Notes under the pieces: model-generated
Seen by the model: only the letters and a program-made list of their open reading frames with translations
Told to the model about the DNA's origin: nothing
The model's database searches: none
Program-made: the position numbers and the translations under genes
Shown here: positions 1 to 6,922 of the stretch, piece by piece
Numbering within the stretch: position 1 is the first letter of the stretch
How the letters are laid out: the number at the start of each line of letters is the position of its first letter
Assembly (NCBI GenBank): GCA_016871495.1
Contig: VHDF01000045.1
Span: 1 to 34,482 of the forward strand
DNA length: 34,482 nucleotides
Source of the DNA: Verrucomicrobiota bacterium
GTDB lineage: Bacteria > Verrucomicrobiota > Verrucomicrobiia > Limisphaerales > VHDF01
Reading direction: 5' to 3'

Positions 1-2064
1 ATCCGCAAAATCACCTCCTCCGATCCCGACGAAATAATGCCCCCCCCGACCCAGCCCAAGCGGTTGGAAGCCGCTTCGAGAGACTTGCTCGCGCGCTGGA
101 TCTCGGAAGGAGCGCCCTGGGGACAGCATTGGGCCTTCGCCTCCCCTCGCTCTTCACAAGTTCCCTCCGGCGAGCGCCACCCCGTCGATGCCTTCGTCCG
201 CTCGCGCCTCGCCCAACTCGGTTGGAAACCCTCCCCGCAAGCTCTTGCGCACACCTTGATCCGTCGCCTCAGCTTCGACCTCACGGGACTCCCGCCCGGG
301 CCGGCGGAAGTCGAGGATTTTGTCCAGGATTCATCGGAGGGCGCCTACAATCGACTCGTCGATCGCTTGCTCCAATCTCCCCACTTCGGTGAACGCTGGG
401 CCCGGCACTGGCTCGACCTGGCCCGTTATGCCGACAGCGACGGATACGAAAAGGACCAGCCCCGGCCGAACGCTTACTTCTTTCGTGACTGGGTCATCCG
501 CTCAATCAACCGCGACCAACCGTTCGACCAATTCACGGTCGAGCAACTCGCCGGGGATCTGTTGGACCACGCGACTGACGAACAAAAAATTGCCACCGGC
601 TTTCACCGCCAAACGCTGACCAATAAAGAAGGCGGAGTGGATCAAGAGGAATTCCGAAGCAAAGCGGTGGTGGACCGCACCCACACCACGGGCGCCGTCT
701 GGATGGGCCTCACCATGGGCTGCGCCGAATGCCACCACCACAAATACGATCCCATCAGCCAGAGCGAATTCTACCAGTTTTACAGCTTCTTCAATCACGC
801 CAGCGAAAAAGACCTTCCGCAGCCCACTCCAGCCGAAATCCACTCCCACCAGCTCGCCCTGCGGGAATGGCAGGTGAAAGGGGACCGCCTGGAAGCCCAA
901 CTCTCCTCCGCCAACACCTCGAATACGAAGCCCCCGGCCCATCTGCAGTCTGAATTGGAAAAATGGCGCAAAGCGAAACCGGCGTTCAAACCTGCCGCGG
1001 CCCCGGTCTTCGCGGCCGAACATCGCCCCACCCATGTCCATGTTCGCGGCGATTTCCTCCGCCGCGGCGAAGCCGTCAGCCCCGGGGTGCCCGCTTTCCT
1101 GCCCCCGCTGGCCACGCGAGGAGCGCTCCCCGATCGTCTCGATCTTGCTCGCTGGTTGGTCTCTCCCGCGCACCCGCTCACCGCCCGCGTCACCGTGAAT
1201 CAGATCTGGCGCCAGTTGTTCGGACGCGGGCTTGTCGCCACCGAAAATGATTTCGGACTTCGTGGAGATCCCCCTTCCCATCCCGAATTGCTGGATTGGC
1301 TCGCGCTCTACTTCCAGCATTCCGGCTGGTCCCGCAAAAAACTCATCCGCCTCCTGGTGACGAGCGAAACCTACCGCCAATCCAGCGCGTGGCGCGCGGA
1401 CCTCCAGGAGCAAGATCCGCTCAATCTGTCGCTGGCCCGCCAGGCTCGTTTCCGCCCCGAAGCCGAAGTGGTGAGAGACGCCGCGCTTCAACTCGGCGGC
1501 ACGCTGAATCCTCGAATCGGTGGACCCAGCTTCAAACCTTCCCTCCCTCCCGACCTGGCCGCCCTCAGTTACGCCAGTGGACTGAAATGGTCCGAATCCC
1601 CGGAGTCCGAACGGGCTCGCCGCAGCCTTTACATTCATTTTCAACGCACCGTGCCGCTCCCCATGCTCATGACCTTCGATGCGCCCGAGTCGAATGTCAC
1701 CTGCACGCGTCGCGAACGATCCAGCACCCCGCTGCAGGCCCTCACCTTGCTCAATAATGAATCTTTCGTGGCCTCGGCCCGCGCCTTCGGTCTGAGGTTG
1801 GGACGCGCCAGATCGGATCCTGAGGCTCGTCTGAAGCTCGGTTTCAAATGGGCCACCGGACGACTCCCGGATCCGTCCGAGTTTTCGGTCCTCCGCGAAT
1901 TCTGGAGCCGGCAAACCGATCTGTTCCGCCGCGATCTGCAGAGCGCGAGGCTTGCCGCCCCGCCGGACACTTCCAGCATGGACATCTCCACCGAGGAGCT
2001 CGCTTCGCTCACCGCCTTGGGGCGTCTCTTGCTCAATCTCGACGAAACCCTGATGCGCGAATGA
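1..2064 (+). CDS. PSCyt2/PSD1 (DUF1549-DUF1553) protein, 5' end outside window
   Basis: The frame is open from base 1 (IRKITSSDPDEIMPPP), so the ATG at 37 is internal and the gene begins upstream of the window. In this family the missing part usually carries a signal peptide and a PSCyt1 cytochrome domain, and the visible DPDEIMPPP segment is typical of its end. DUF1549 spans roughly residues 60-265 (numbered from base 1) and contains CAECHHHKYDP at 241-251, a haem-type CxxCH. DUF1553 begins near residue 370 (DRLDLARWLVSPAHPLTAR) and runs almost to the end, with the conserved STPLQALTLLNNESF. These proteins are abundant in Planctomycetes and Verrucomicrobia and are thought to act outside the cytoplasm, often near sulfatases or glycan-degrading enzymes; their chemistry is not established. 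The stop overlaps the next ATG by 4 bases, so the pair is translationally coupled. Confidence 0.93.
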   Translation: MRKITSSDPDEIMPPPTQPKRLEAASRDLLARWISEGAPWGQHWAFASPRSSQVPSGERHPVDAFVRSRLAQLGWKPSPQALAHTLIRRLSFDLTGLPPGPAEVEDFVQDSSEGAYNRLVDRLLQSPHFGERWARHWLDLARYADSDGYEKDQPRPNAYFFRDWVIRSINRDQPFDQFTVEQLAGDLLDHATDEQKIATGFHRQTLTNKEGGVDQEEFRSKAVVDRTHTTGAVWMGLTMGCAECHHHKYDPISQSEFYQFYSFFNHASEKDLPQPTPAEIHSHQLALREWQVKGDRLEAQLSSANTSNTKPPAHLQSELEKWRKAKPAFKPAAAPVFAAEHRPTHVHVRGDFLRRGEAVSPGVPAFLPPLATRGALPDRLDLARWLVSPAHPLTARVTVNQIWRQLFGRGLVATENDFGLRGDPPSHPELLDWLALYFQHSGWSRKKLIRLLVTSETYRQSSAWRADLQEQDPLNLSLARQARFRPEAEVVRDAALQLGGTLNPRIGGPSFKPSLPPDLAALSYASGLKWSESPESERARRSLYIHFQRTVPLPMLMTFDAPESNVTCTRRERSSTPLQALTLLNNESFVASARAFGLRLGRARSDPEARLKLGFKWATGRLPDPSEFSVLREFWSRQTDLFRRDLQSARLAAPPDTSSMDISTEELASLTALGRLLLNLDETLMRE

Positions 2065-3560
2065 ATCGCCCGGCCCTTCACCGCGAAGAACTCGACGAAG
2101 CGATCCGGCTCACCCGGCGCGACTTCCTCGCCACCTCCGCCAGCGGACTCGGCACCTTGTCCCTCGCCTCCCTCCTGGCCCGGGATGGACTGCTCCATCG
2201 CGTCGAAGCCGGGACCGGCCCGATGTCGGTTCGCTCACCTCACTTCGCACCGAAAGCGAAAGCCTGCATCTGCTTCTACATGGAGGGGGCTCCATCTCAA
2301 ATGGATCTTTTCGATCCGAAGCCCAAGCTCAAGGAACTCGACGGACAGAAACTTCCGGAATCTCTCACGCGCAATGTCCGCTTCGCCTTCATTCAGAAGG
2401 AAGCCGCCACCGTCATGGCCTCCCATCGCAAGTTCTCGAAGCACGGCCAATGCGGGATGGATTTCAGCGATCTTTTGCCCCACCTCGCCCGGCATGCCGA
2501 CGACCTCTGCATGATTCGGTCCATGCACACCGAGCAGTTCAATCATCACCCCGGACAAATCATGATGAACTGCGGGTCTCCGCTCATGGGCCGGCCGAGT
2601 CTCGGCTCATGGCTGACCTACGGACTGGGCAGTCCGAGCGACGACCTTCCGGGCTACGTGGTTTTGTCTGCCGGACGGGGCGCCAGCGCGGGGGCGCAGA
2701 ATTGGTCAAGTGGATTCCTGCCCTCCAACTACGCAGGTGTGTTGTTCCGTTCCCAGGGGGAACCCGTGACGGATCTTGCCAATCCTCCGGGATTCAACCG
2801 TGAAATGCAGCATCTCGGTCTCGACGCCCTGCGCGATCTCAACCGGCTGCGGCAAAAGAGTGTGGGTGATCCTGAATTATCGAGCCGCATCGCCAACTAC
2901 GAACTGGCTTTCCGCATGCAATCCGCGGCCCCCGAACTGGTGGACCTCGGGCGAGAACCGGAATCCATTCGGTCGCTCTACGGGCTTGATCGTCCCGATC
3001 CTCCGATCAAGGCCGATCGAGCCGGTGGACCGGGCCAGTACCGCAACTTCGCGCGGGCCTGTTTGCTTTCGAGGCGGCTCATTGAGCGCGGGGTGCGCTT
3101 TGTGAATGTGATTCACGCTTCCTGGGATCATCACAGCAATCTGGACGCGGAATTGACGTTTAATTCGGGCATGGCGGATCAGCCCATTGCGGCGTTGCTG
3201 GAGGATCTCAAGCAACGCGGGTTGTTCGATTCGACGCTCGTTTTGTGGCTGAGCGAATTTGGGCGCACGCCCTTGGGGGAGAACCGTGTGGGATACAAGA
3301 CCGTGACGGGACGCGATCATCATCCCTTTGCCTTCACGTTGTGGGCGGCGGGAGGAGGCATTCGGGGTGGCGCCATCCTTGGCGAGACCGACGACATCGG
3401 GTGGAACATCGTGCGGGACCCGGTGCATGTTCATGACTTGCACGCCAGCGTGTTGAAGCTTTTCGGATTCGATCACGAACGATTGACCTTCCGTTTTCAG
3501 GGCCGTGATTTCCGACTCACCGACGTGCAAGGGCGAGTGGTGCATGCGATGCTGGCCTGA
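2061..3560 (+). CDS. DUF1501 family protein with Tat signal
   Basis: This 499-residue protein starts at the ATG inside the ATGA overlap with the PSD1 gene. The frame is open further upstream, but this start places a twin-arginine motif (LTRRDFLATSASG, RR at 19-20) followed by a hydrophobic stretch near residues 28-36, as expected for Tat export. DUF1501 belongs to the alkaline-phosphatase/sulfatase-like superfamily. The visible blocks FYMEGAPSQMDLFDPKP, MHTEQFNHHPGQ, SWDHHSNLD and LSEFGRTP are the conserved metal- and phosphate-site-like blocks of that family. PSD1 and DUF1501 genes are nearly always neighbours in this phylum, so the two products probably work together outside the cytoplasm. 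No substrate can be assigned. Confidence 0.93.
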   Translation: MNRPALHREELDEAIRLTRRDFLATSASGLGTLSLASLLARDGLLHRVEAGTGPMSVRSPHFAPKAKACICFYMEGAPSQMDLFDPKPKLKELDGQKLPESLTRNVRFAFIQKEAATVMASHRKFSKHGQCGMDFSDLLPHLARHADDLCMIRSMHTEQFNHHPGQIMMNCGSPLMGRPSLGSWLTYGLGSPSDDLPGYVVLSAGRGASAGAQNWSSGFLPSNYAGVLFRSQGEPVTDLANPPGFNREMQHLGLDALRDLNRLRQKSVGDPELSSRIANYELAFRMQSAAPELVDLGREPESIRSLYGLDRPDPPIKADRAGGPGQYRNFARACLLSRRLIERGVRFVNVIHASWDHHSNLDAELTFNSGMADQPIAALLEDLKQRGLFDSTLVLWLSEFGRTPLGENRVGYKTVTGRDHHPFAFTLWAAGGGIRGGAILGETDDIGWNIVRDPVHVHDLHASVLKLFGFDHERLTFRFQGRDFRLTDVQGRVVHAMLA

Positions 3561-3620
3561 GGTCGGGCTGACCGCGAGGGATTGGACGAGTTGCCGGTCG
3601 GGACGCGATGGAGATACAGG

Positions 3621-3960
3621 GCGGTGCACCCGGAGTTTTTCGGTGACCGGGTTGTCTTGGTAACGCAGACAGCCCTGTCTGCTGTTTCGCAGGCTGCCCA
3701 GCCTGTGGGGCGACGAGGGGACTAGCGCGGATATTTCATACTGAGCTTGAATCCGCGACAGTACGCCGCGTGAAGGCACGCGGCCTACAATGGCGCCTGC
3801 CACCGTGTTTGTAGGCCCGGTGTCCTCACCGGGCGTCCCGTTGCATGAAATATGCGGGCTAGGCGCGTGGAGAGCATGGAAATGCCTCGTTCTTCACCCG
3901 CCGGACCGACGGACCGACAGGCCGACGGCGATACGGCAGGCTGGGCAGCCTGCGCCACAC
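3621..3960. repeat. Dispersed hairpin repeat, copy 1 (interrupted)
   Basis: Copy 1 of a repeat that recurs at 10204-10396. The shared core includes two perfect hairpins, CAGACAG-CC-CTGTCTG and CAGGCTG-CC-CAGCCTG, and further on GCGCGTGGAGAGCATGGAA and GGCAGGCTGGGCAGCCTGCG. Copy 1 is longer because a 133-bp element is inserted at 3726-3858. There is no gene between the DUF1501 stop and the tRNA; this repeat fills about half of that gap. Confidence 0.8.
3726..3858. mobile_element. MITE-like insertion, 133 bp, CTAG target duplication
   Basis: Copy 2 of the surrounding repeat (10204-10396) lacks this segment, which gives an empty-site comparison: ACTAGGCGCGTGG here corresponds to ACCAGGCGCGTGG there. 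The insert is flanked by direct CTAG at 3722-3725 and 3859-3862. Its ends form 14-bp terminal inverted repeats that match at 12 of 14 positions (left CGCGGATATTTCAT; right, reversed, CCCGCATATTTCAT). Inside are two hairpins, GCCGCGTG-AAGG-CACGCGGC and CCCGGTG-TCCT-CACCGGG. No coding capacity. A 4-bp CTAG/YTAR duplication is known for IS5-group elements, so a non-autonomous IS5-type element is one explanation. Confidence 0.72.
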
Positions 3961-4122
3961 GAGAGAGAACGGCTGATACGGTTTCCAAAGTCATTCATCC
4001 GCGGGCGAGGAGAGCCAGGAACAGCACCCCGCAGCCGGCGGTGAATAACTTTGCCGCGCCGAAAAGGGTTCTGATGAAAAAGTCTTGCCCCCGAGCTACG
4101 TTGCCTCCGGTCGCATCGCATC

Positions 4123-4149
4123 CGGGATGCACGGGATGCACGGGATGCA
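4123..4149. repeat. Three tandem copies of CGGGATGCA
   Basis: A 9-bp unit, CGGGATGCA, is repeated three times without mismatch about 60 bp before the tRNA gene. The same nonamer occurs at the right end of the 130-bp palindromic repeats near 9212 and 15209. This may be chance or may reflect repeat-end debris. Confidence 0.7.
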
Positions 4150-4170
4150 GAAAGGGTTGGGGACAAGGGC

Positions 4171-4199
4171 TTGACGTCGGGCCGGGACCGCTGTGAAGC
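4171..4199 (+). promoter_or_regulatory. Possible sigma-70 promoter of tRNA-Cys
   Basis: TTGACG at 4171-4176 is followed after 17 bp by TGAAGC at 4194-4199, which puts the start of transcription about 7 bp before the tRNA. The -35 matches at 5 of 6 positions but the -10 is poor, so this is tentative. Confidence 0.35.
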
Positions 4200-4212
4200 T
4201 TGGCGTGTGGTT

Positions 4213-4287
4213 GGCGGGGTAGCCAAGTGGTAAGGCACGGCTCTGCAAAAGCTGCATTCGTCGGTTCGATTCCGACCCTCGCCTCCA
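4213..4287 (+). tRNA. tRNA-Cys (anticodon GCA)
   Basis: All four arms fold. The acceptor stem is GGCGGGG with CCTCGCC (one G-U), the D arm is GCC...GGC, the anticodon stem is CGGCT/AGCTG with loop CTGCAAA giving anticodon GCA, and the T arm is GTCGG-TTCGATT-CCGAC. The discriminator base is U, the known identity element of tRNA-Cys, and the CCA end is encoded. The gene is transcribed rightward, toward the integron region. Confidence 0.96.
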
Positions 4288-4305
4288 ATCCTCACTTTAT
4301 CCCGT

Positions 4306-4321
4306 AAAACCAATGGTTTTT
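4306..4321 (+). terminator. Weak hairpin after tRNA-Cys
   Basis: AAAACC-AAT-GGTTTT followed by one more T begins 18 bp after the tRNA end. The stem is only 6 bp and AT-rich, so it is a weak terminator at best. A second imperfect hairpin (GCGTTTTC...GGAAACGC) follows at once. Confidence 0.3.
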
Positions 4322-4644
4322 AGCGTTTTCAGTCTTTCGGAAACGCCCTACTGCTAACGCTTACTGCTAACAGATTCGCCGATGTTCTCCTTTGTCCGCC
4401 GATGTTTCAACGTGTTGGAAACCAACAGAATGTCGATTGACGAAGGGGGAAGAGAGAATTCAGGGTTCGGTCCCTTCTCACCCGATCAATCCTTGATTAC
4501 CAACTACTTGCGCGACAATTCACGCTTCAGAAGCAGCAACTGCACGCACTTTCGCAAATAAATCCGCGCTTTTCAGTAACGCTTGGGGAAGTGCTCTGAT
4601 GTAAACTCCAGGCGAAGTCTTCCCGGTTCTCCTTCAGAACCTGA
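4322..4644. other. Gap without a recognisable gene
   Basis: No coding sequence, RNA gene or attC-like site could be recognised here. The only structure seen is a hairpin at its left edge and a short direct repeat, TACTGCTAACGCT/TACTGCTAACAGA, near 4350-4376. Confidence 0.5.
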
Positions 4645-4895
4645 TTACTTGGTTGCCGCACCTCGCTCCTTCGGTTTGGCCTTCAGGGTCTTCTTTTCAG
4701 GTATGGAAAGAATCGCTGTCTTTGCCCGTCCAATGCCCAACTCTTTGCACTTCTGTTTCGAAGCGATTCTGAATGCCAGGATCCATACTCGAAGTGGCGG
4801 TCTCCCGAAAGCACCCGGTGCCCGCGCAAGAACCGATTGAGTTCCTCCACCCCGACCGCATCACCGGCCGCCACCCTGAAGATCTGAATTTGCAT
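4645..4895 (-). pseudogene. Remnant of a DGR-associated HRDC-domain protein
   Basis: An ATG at 4895, 9 bases after a GGAG, opens a 70-codon frame (MQIQIFRVAAGDAVGVEELN...) ending at 4683. Its first ~40 residues resemble, from memory, the small HRDC proteins encoded just after variable FGE genes in DGR loci. After GDRHFEYGSWH the match is lost and the rest looks random. In a second minus-strand frame, 4645-4760 encodes a plausible basic tail (CKELGIGRAKTAILS...) that ends in TAA. The likely reading is an internal deletion joining the HRDC start to the end of another gene. No reverse transcriptase is left. The HRDC match needs a profile search; the broken state is clear from the frames. Confidence 0.5.
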
Positions 4896-4939
4896 AGTTT
4901 GCCCGCTCCGCTCTCGCCGCCTCCGGCGCTGCCTTGAGC

Positions 4940-5968
4940 TCACCGAACTGAACTGAGGGCGGGACGGAAGCCTAGGTCGTTGTCCCGGTCGGCCGAGCGC
5001 GCGTTCCTGGCGCCGGCGCGCCAACTGCCCCCGCGGCCCACGCGGTTGGAGCCCGAACTGGGACCTGTCGGGTCCGTTACGCTCCTGGTCGGGTAGTCGC
5101 CATACCAGTCCGAACACCACTCCCAGACATTGCCAATCATGTCGTGCAACCCCCATGCGTTCGGGGCCTTCTGCTTCACGGGTCGCGTCTGATTTCCAGA
5201 GTTGCCATCATACCACGCGATCGCGTTCAACTCCCCATGCCGCGCTCCCGTTGTCCCAGCCCGCGCCGCATACTCCCACTCCGCCTCCGTCGGCAACCGC
5301 CACTCCCACCCCTCCGGCAAGATCCTTTCAGCCCGTTGCTTCGTCGTCAGCTCCCGGCAGTACTCCACCGCTTCACTCCAACTCACCTGCTCCACGGGTC
5401 GATCGACACCTTTGAAATTCGACGGGTTGCCTCCCATCACGGCCTCCCACTGCCCTTGCGTACATTCCGTCTCCGCCAGGAAGAAACCACGGGTCAATAC
5501 CACCTCGTGCTCCTCCTCACTTGGATATCGATCTGCTTCGCTCGATGGGCTACCCATCGTAAATCGGCCACTAGGGACCCATCGCACCGCTAATCCTAAA
5601 ACTGACCGTTCGCCTGCTTCTGCCCGAAAGGCTCCCCCACTCCCCATCCGGGCTCTCACCGCCTCGGCCTTAGCTTTCGCCCATGTGGCCCAAAGCTGAA
5701 ATAAGAATCCGAGAACAATCAATCCCAGCGCAAGCCTCGACATGCAGAGGTATCTCGCTCGGGTCTTCCGAACGCGCTCATTGTGCTGGGCGACTGTGCG
5801 ACCGTCCGACAGCGGTGTGCCGTCCTCCAGACCTGGAGCGGCCCCCTCCTCGTGTGTGGGCTGCGGAAACCCATAGAAGAACACCTGTATCACGCCTACG
5901 ATGTTCAGAACTAGACCGATGGTGTTGAGCGTTTGTGTGGTCATATCGTGGAGAGTCCCCAAGCTCAT
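4940..5968 (-). CDS. Membrane-anchored FGE-sulfatase-like (SUMF1) protein, likely DGR variable protein
   Basis: 342 residues. The first ~105 form a membrane module: hydrophobic helices at about 15-34 and 76-95 flank a charged segment (EDGTPLSDGRTVAQHNERV). This module occurs elsewhere as a separate small protein, so here it appears fused. Residues ~125-342 are a formylglycine-generating-enzyme/C-type-lectin fold with its usual blocks: VPSGRFTMGS, VEQVSWSEAVEYC, WRLPTEAEWEYAARAG, GLHDMIGNVWEWCSDWYGDY and GRGGSW. The end (RAGARNARSADRDNDLGFRPALSSVR) is the format of DGR variable regions, in which Asn-rich templates are altered at adenines. Start could also be the ATG at 5944 (MTTQTLN). The gene lies on the cassette side of the integron, but no clear attC follows it. 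Real sulfatase-maturation activity is unlikely to be its role; ligand binding is more likely. Confidence 0.82.
   Translation of the reverse strand: MSLGTLHDMTTQTLNTIGLVLNIVGVIQVFFYGFPQPTHEEGAAPGLEDGTPLSDGRTVAQHNERVRKTRARYLCMSRLALGLIVLGFLFQLWATWAKAKAEAVRARMGSGGAFRAEAGERSVLGLAVRWVPSGRFTMGSPSSEADRYPSEEEHEVVLTRGFFLAETECTQGQWEAVMGGNPSNFKGVDRPVEQVSWSEAVEYCRELTTKQRAERILPEGWEWRLPTEAEWEYAARAGTTGARHGELNAIAWYDGNSGNQTRPVKQKAPNAWGLHDMIGNVWEWCSDWYGDYPTRSVTDPTGPSSGSNRVGRGGSWRAGARNARSADRDNDLGFRPALSSVR
4943..5040 (-). other. Candidate DGR variable region (VR)
   Basis: The 3' end of the FGE-like gene contains GRGGSW, then variable codons, then the fixed block LGFRPALSSV. Codons such as GAC CGG GAC AAC GAC are what A-to-G change of an AAC-rich template would give, and the last codon is CGG where related proteins, as I recall them, have CAG. 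No template repeat was seen in the window, so mutagenesis is inferred from the codon pattern alone. Confidence 0.4.
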
Positions 5969-6012
5969 CGCCTGGTGAGGCGTCTAGTGTGCTGCGACCA
6001 GAAGGGCAAGTG

Positions 6013-6207
6013 TCACCGAATGAGTGAAGCAAGCAAATTGCCTGTGCCAACCTCGTGACCGACAGAGTTGTAGGTCTTGTTGCTGCTGGGTCGGTATTCT
6101 CCAACTTTGTGTCCGACTGCGTTGTAGGCAATCTGAACTCCGTTTGATTCAGTTCGGATGGAGCCAATCTTGTGGCCGACATTATTCTTGAGGATTTGTT
6201 CTGACAT
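6013..6207 (-). CDS. Cassette 2: 64-residue triple-repeat protein
   Basis: A 64-residue protein made mostly of three related units: NNVGHKIG (8-15), YNAVGHKVG (28-36) and YNSVGHEVG (46-54), spaced 18-21 residues apart. The alternating pattern suggests short beta-hairpins. No signal peptide or membrane segment. The ATG lies 47 bases inside the point where cassette DNA would begin after attC at 6249-6341, typical spacing for a cassette gene. Cassettes commonly carry small uncharacterised proteins of this sort. No function can be given. A second attC would be expected after the stop, but only degenerate sequence (ACTAGAC near 5981) is visible. Confidence 0.6.
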   Translation of the reverse strand: MSEQILKNNVGHKIGSIRTESNGVQIAYNAVGHKVGEYRPSSNKTYNSVGHEVGTGNLLASLIR

Positions 6208-6248
6208 GCGGTTTTGATGTTGTTTGTTTTTGCTGCGTGCGTCGAGCG

Positions 6249-6341
6249 GCCTAACGACCCAAGCTCAGCGACCCGGCCCGCGGGACGCGTGGATTGCAAC
6301 CGGGACGCGATGGCCGGGTTCGCTGCAGCGCATGGTTAGGC
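6249..6341 (-). other. attC: Integron attC recombination site
   Basis: Read on the minus strand, the site starts with R'' GCCTAAC (6341-6335) and ends with R' GTTAGGC (6255-6249), 93 bp in all. The inner arms pair as GCTGCAGCGAACCCGGCC against GCTCAGCGACCCGGCC, leaving two unpaired bases on one side. That is the known attC signature: folded single-strand hairpin with extrahelical bases. Recombination would cut between G and TTAGGC. It separates cassette 1 (6255-6840) from cassette 2. Confidence 0.85.
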
Positions 6342-6342
6342 A

Positions 6343-6798
6343 TCATTTCAGATACCGGACAACGGCCACTTGCTTCTGTGCAAGAGTGTGAACTGTTGTG
6401 TGGGCGTTGCCTTGGTATGTCGTGTATGGGCCACGGGTAGTCGCGTAGCCGCTGCCGGACGTGTGAGCGCCTGCAATCTGGCTCGCAGAGGAAATGAAAA
6501 TGATGGCGTCTCCGCCTCACTTCTTCGCCTCTGCTACAATCGCGGACTCCGAGATTGAATTGTTCATGGAGCGCGCAAGCAGGTTGGCGTTGTTCTGAAT
6601 CATCTCCTGCTGGATGAATCCGATAATCTCGAACTTGCGGTCTGGCTCGCCGATGTCCCAGATGTCTATGCCTTTGACGTTGCGGACGCTGCCGCCTTTG
6701 CCTTCGACTACGCCCTGTCCGGGAAACTCAACGAAGCGAGTTGAGGTGCAGCCGACGAGTAGCGTGATGGCTAACGCGAGGAGTGCTTTGGTTTTCAT
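6343..6798 (-). pseudogene. Cassette 1: lipoprotein gene with in-frame TGA
   Basis: The gene starts at ATG 6798, 42 bases inside the cassette. It has a lipoprotein signal (MKTKALLALAITLLVGC, lipobox LVGC, Cys 17). The open frame stops at TGA 6517-6519 after 93 residues (ending ESAIVAEAKK). The same frame then resumes with GGDAIIFISSASQ and runs 57 more residues to a TGA at 6343-6345, two bases before R'' of attC. The second half clearly continues the first, since AKK-x-GGDAI is the natural continuation in this kind of small outer-membrane or periplasmic lipoprotein. The product would be about 151 residues if intact. Most likely a nonsense mutation (for example from CGA); read-through is possible but unsupported. 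Function unknown. Confidence 0.75.
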
Positions 6799-6834
6799 GG
6801 TCTTGTTGGGTTTGTGCTCGTGTGCGCTGATGAT

Positions 6835-6922
6835 GCCTAACAGTTATGTGAGCCGCTAAAAGGCGGTACTATTGGATATTGGAGGGGGGTCAGATGTTGG
6901 ATTCTTCTTGCCCATTGCATGA
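6835..6922 (-). promoter_or_regulatory. attI: attI-like junction and intI upstream region
   Basis: GTTAGGC (minus strand, 6841-6835) marks the attI x attC junction at the start of cassette 1. It matches R'' of that cassette's attC exactly. The 81 bases between this junction and the integrase ATG should hold the rest of attI and the divergent promoters, but no promoter could be chosen with confidence. Confidence 0.6.

Noticed and set aside
502-1914. 470-codon minus-strand frame
   Set aside because: Shadow of the PSD1 gene in high-GC DNA; the plus-strand protein has clear domains.
4123-4149. CRISPR-like array
   Set aside because: Nonamers are directly adjacent with no spacers; no cas genes occur in the window.
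3894-4313. Minus-strand frames with GIEPTNAAFAEPCLTTWLPRQ
   Set aside because: This is the antisense translation of the tRNA-Cys gene, a well-known false protein.
4583-4840. 85-codon plus-strand frame after the tRNA
   Set aside because: Lies opposite the HRDC remnant and has no protein-like features.
5960-6012. Second attC after cassette 2
   Set aside because: Only ACTAGAC and a GAGCTTGGG stretch are seen; no matching R''/R' pair or pairing arms could be built.
6251-6520. Minus-strand frame ending ALQRTRPSRPGCNPRV
   Set aside because: This peptide comes from reading through the attC site, a common artefact in integron annotation.
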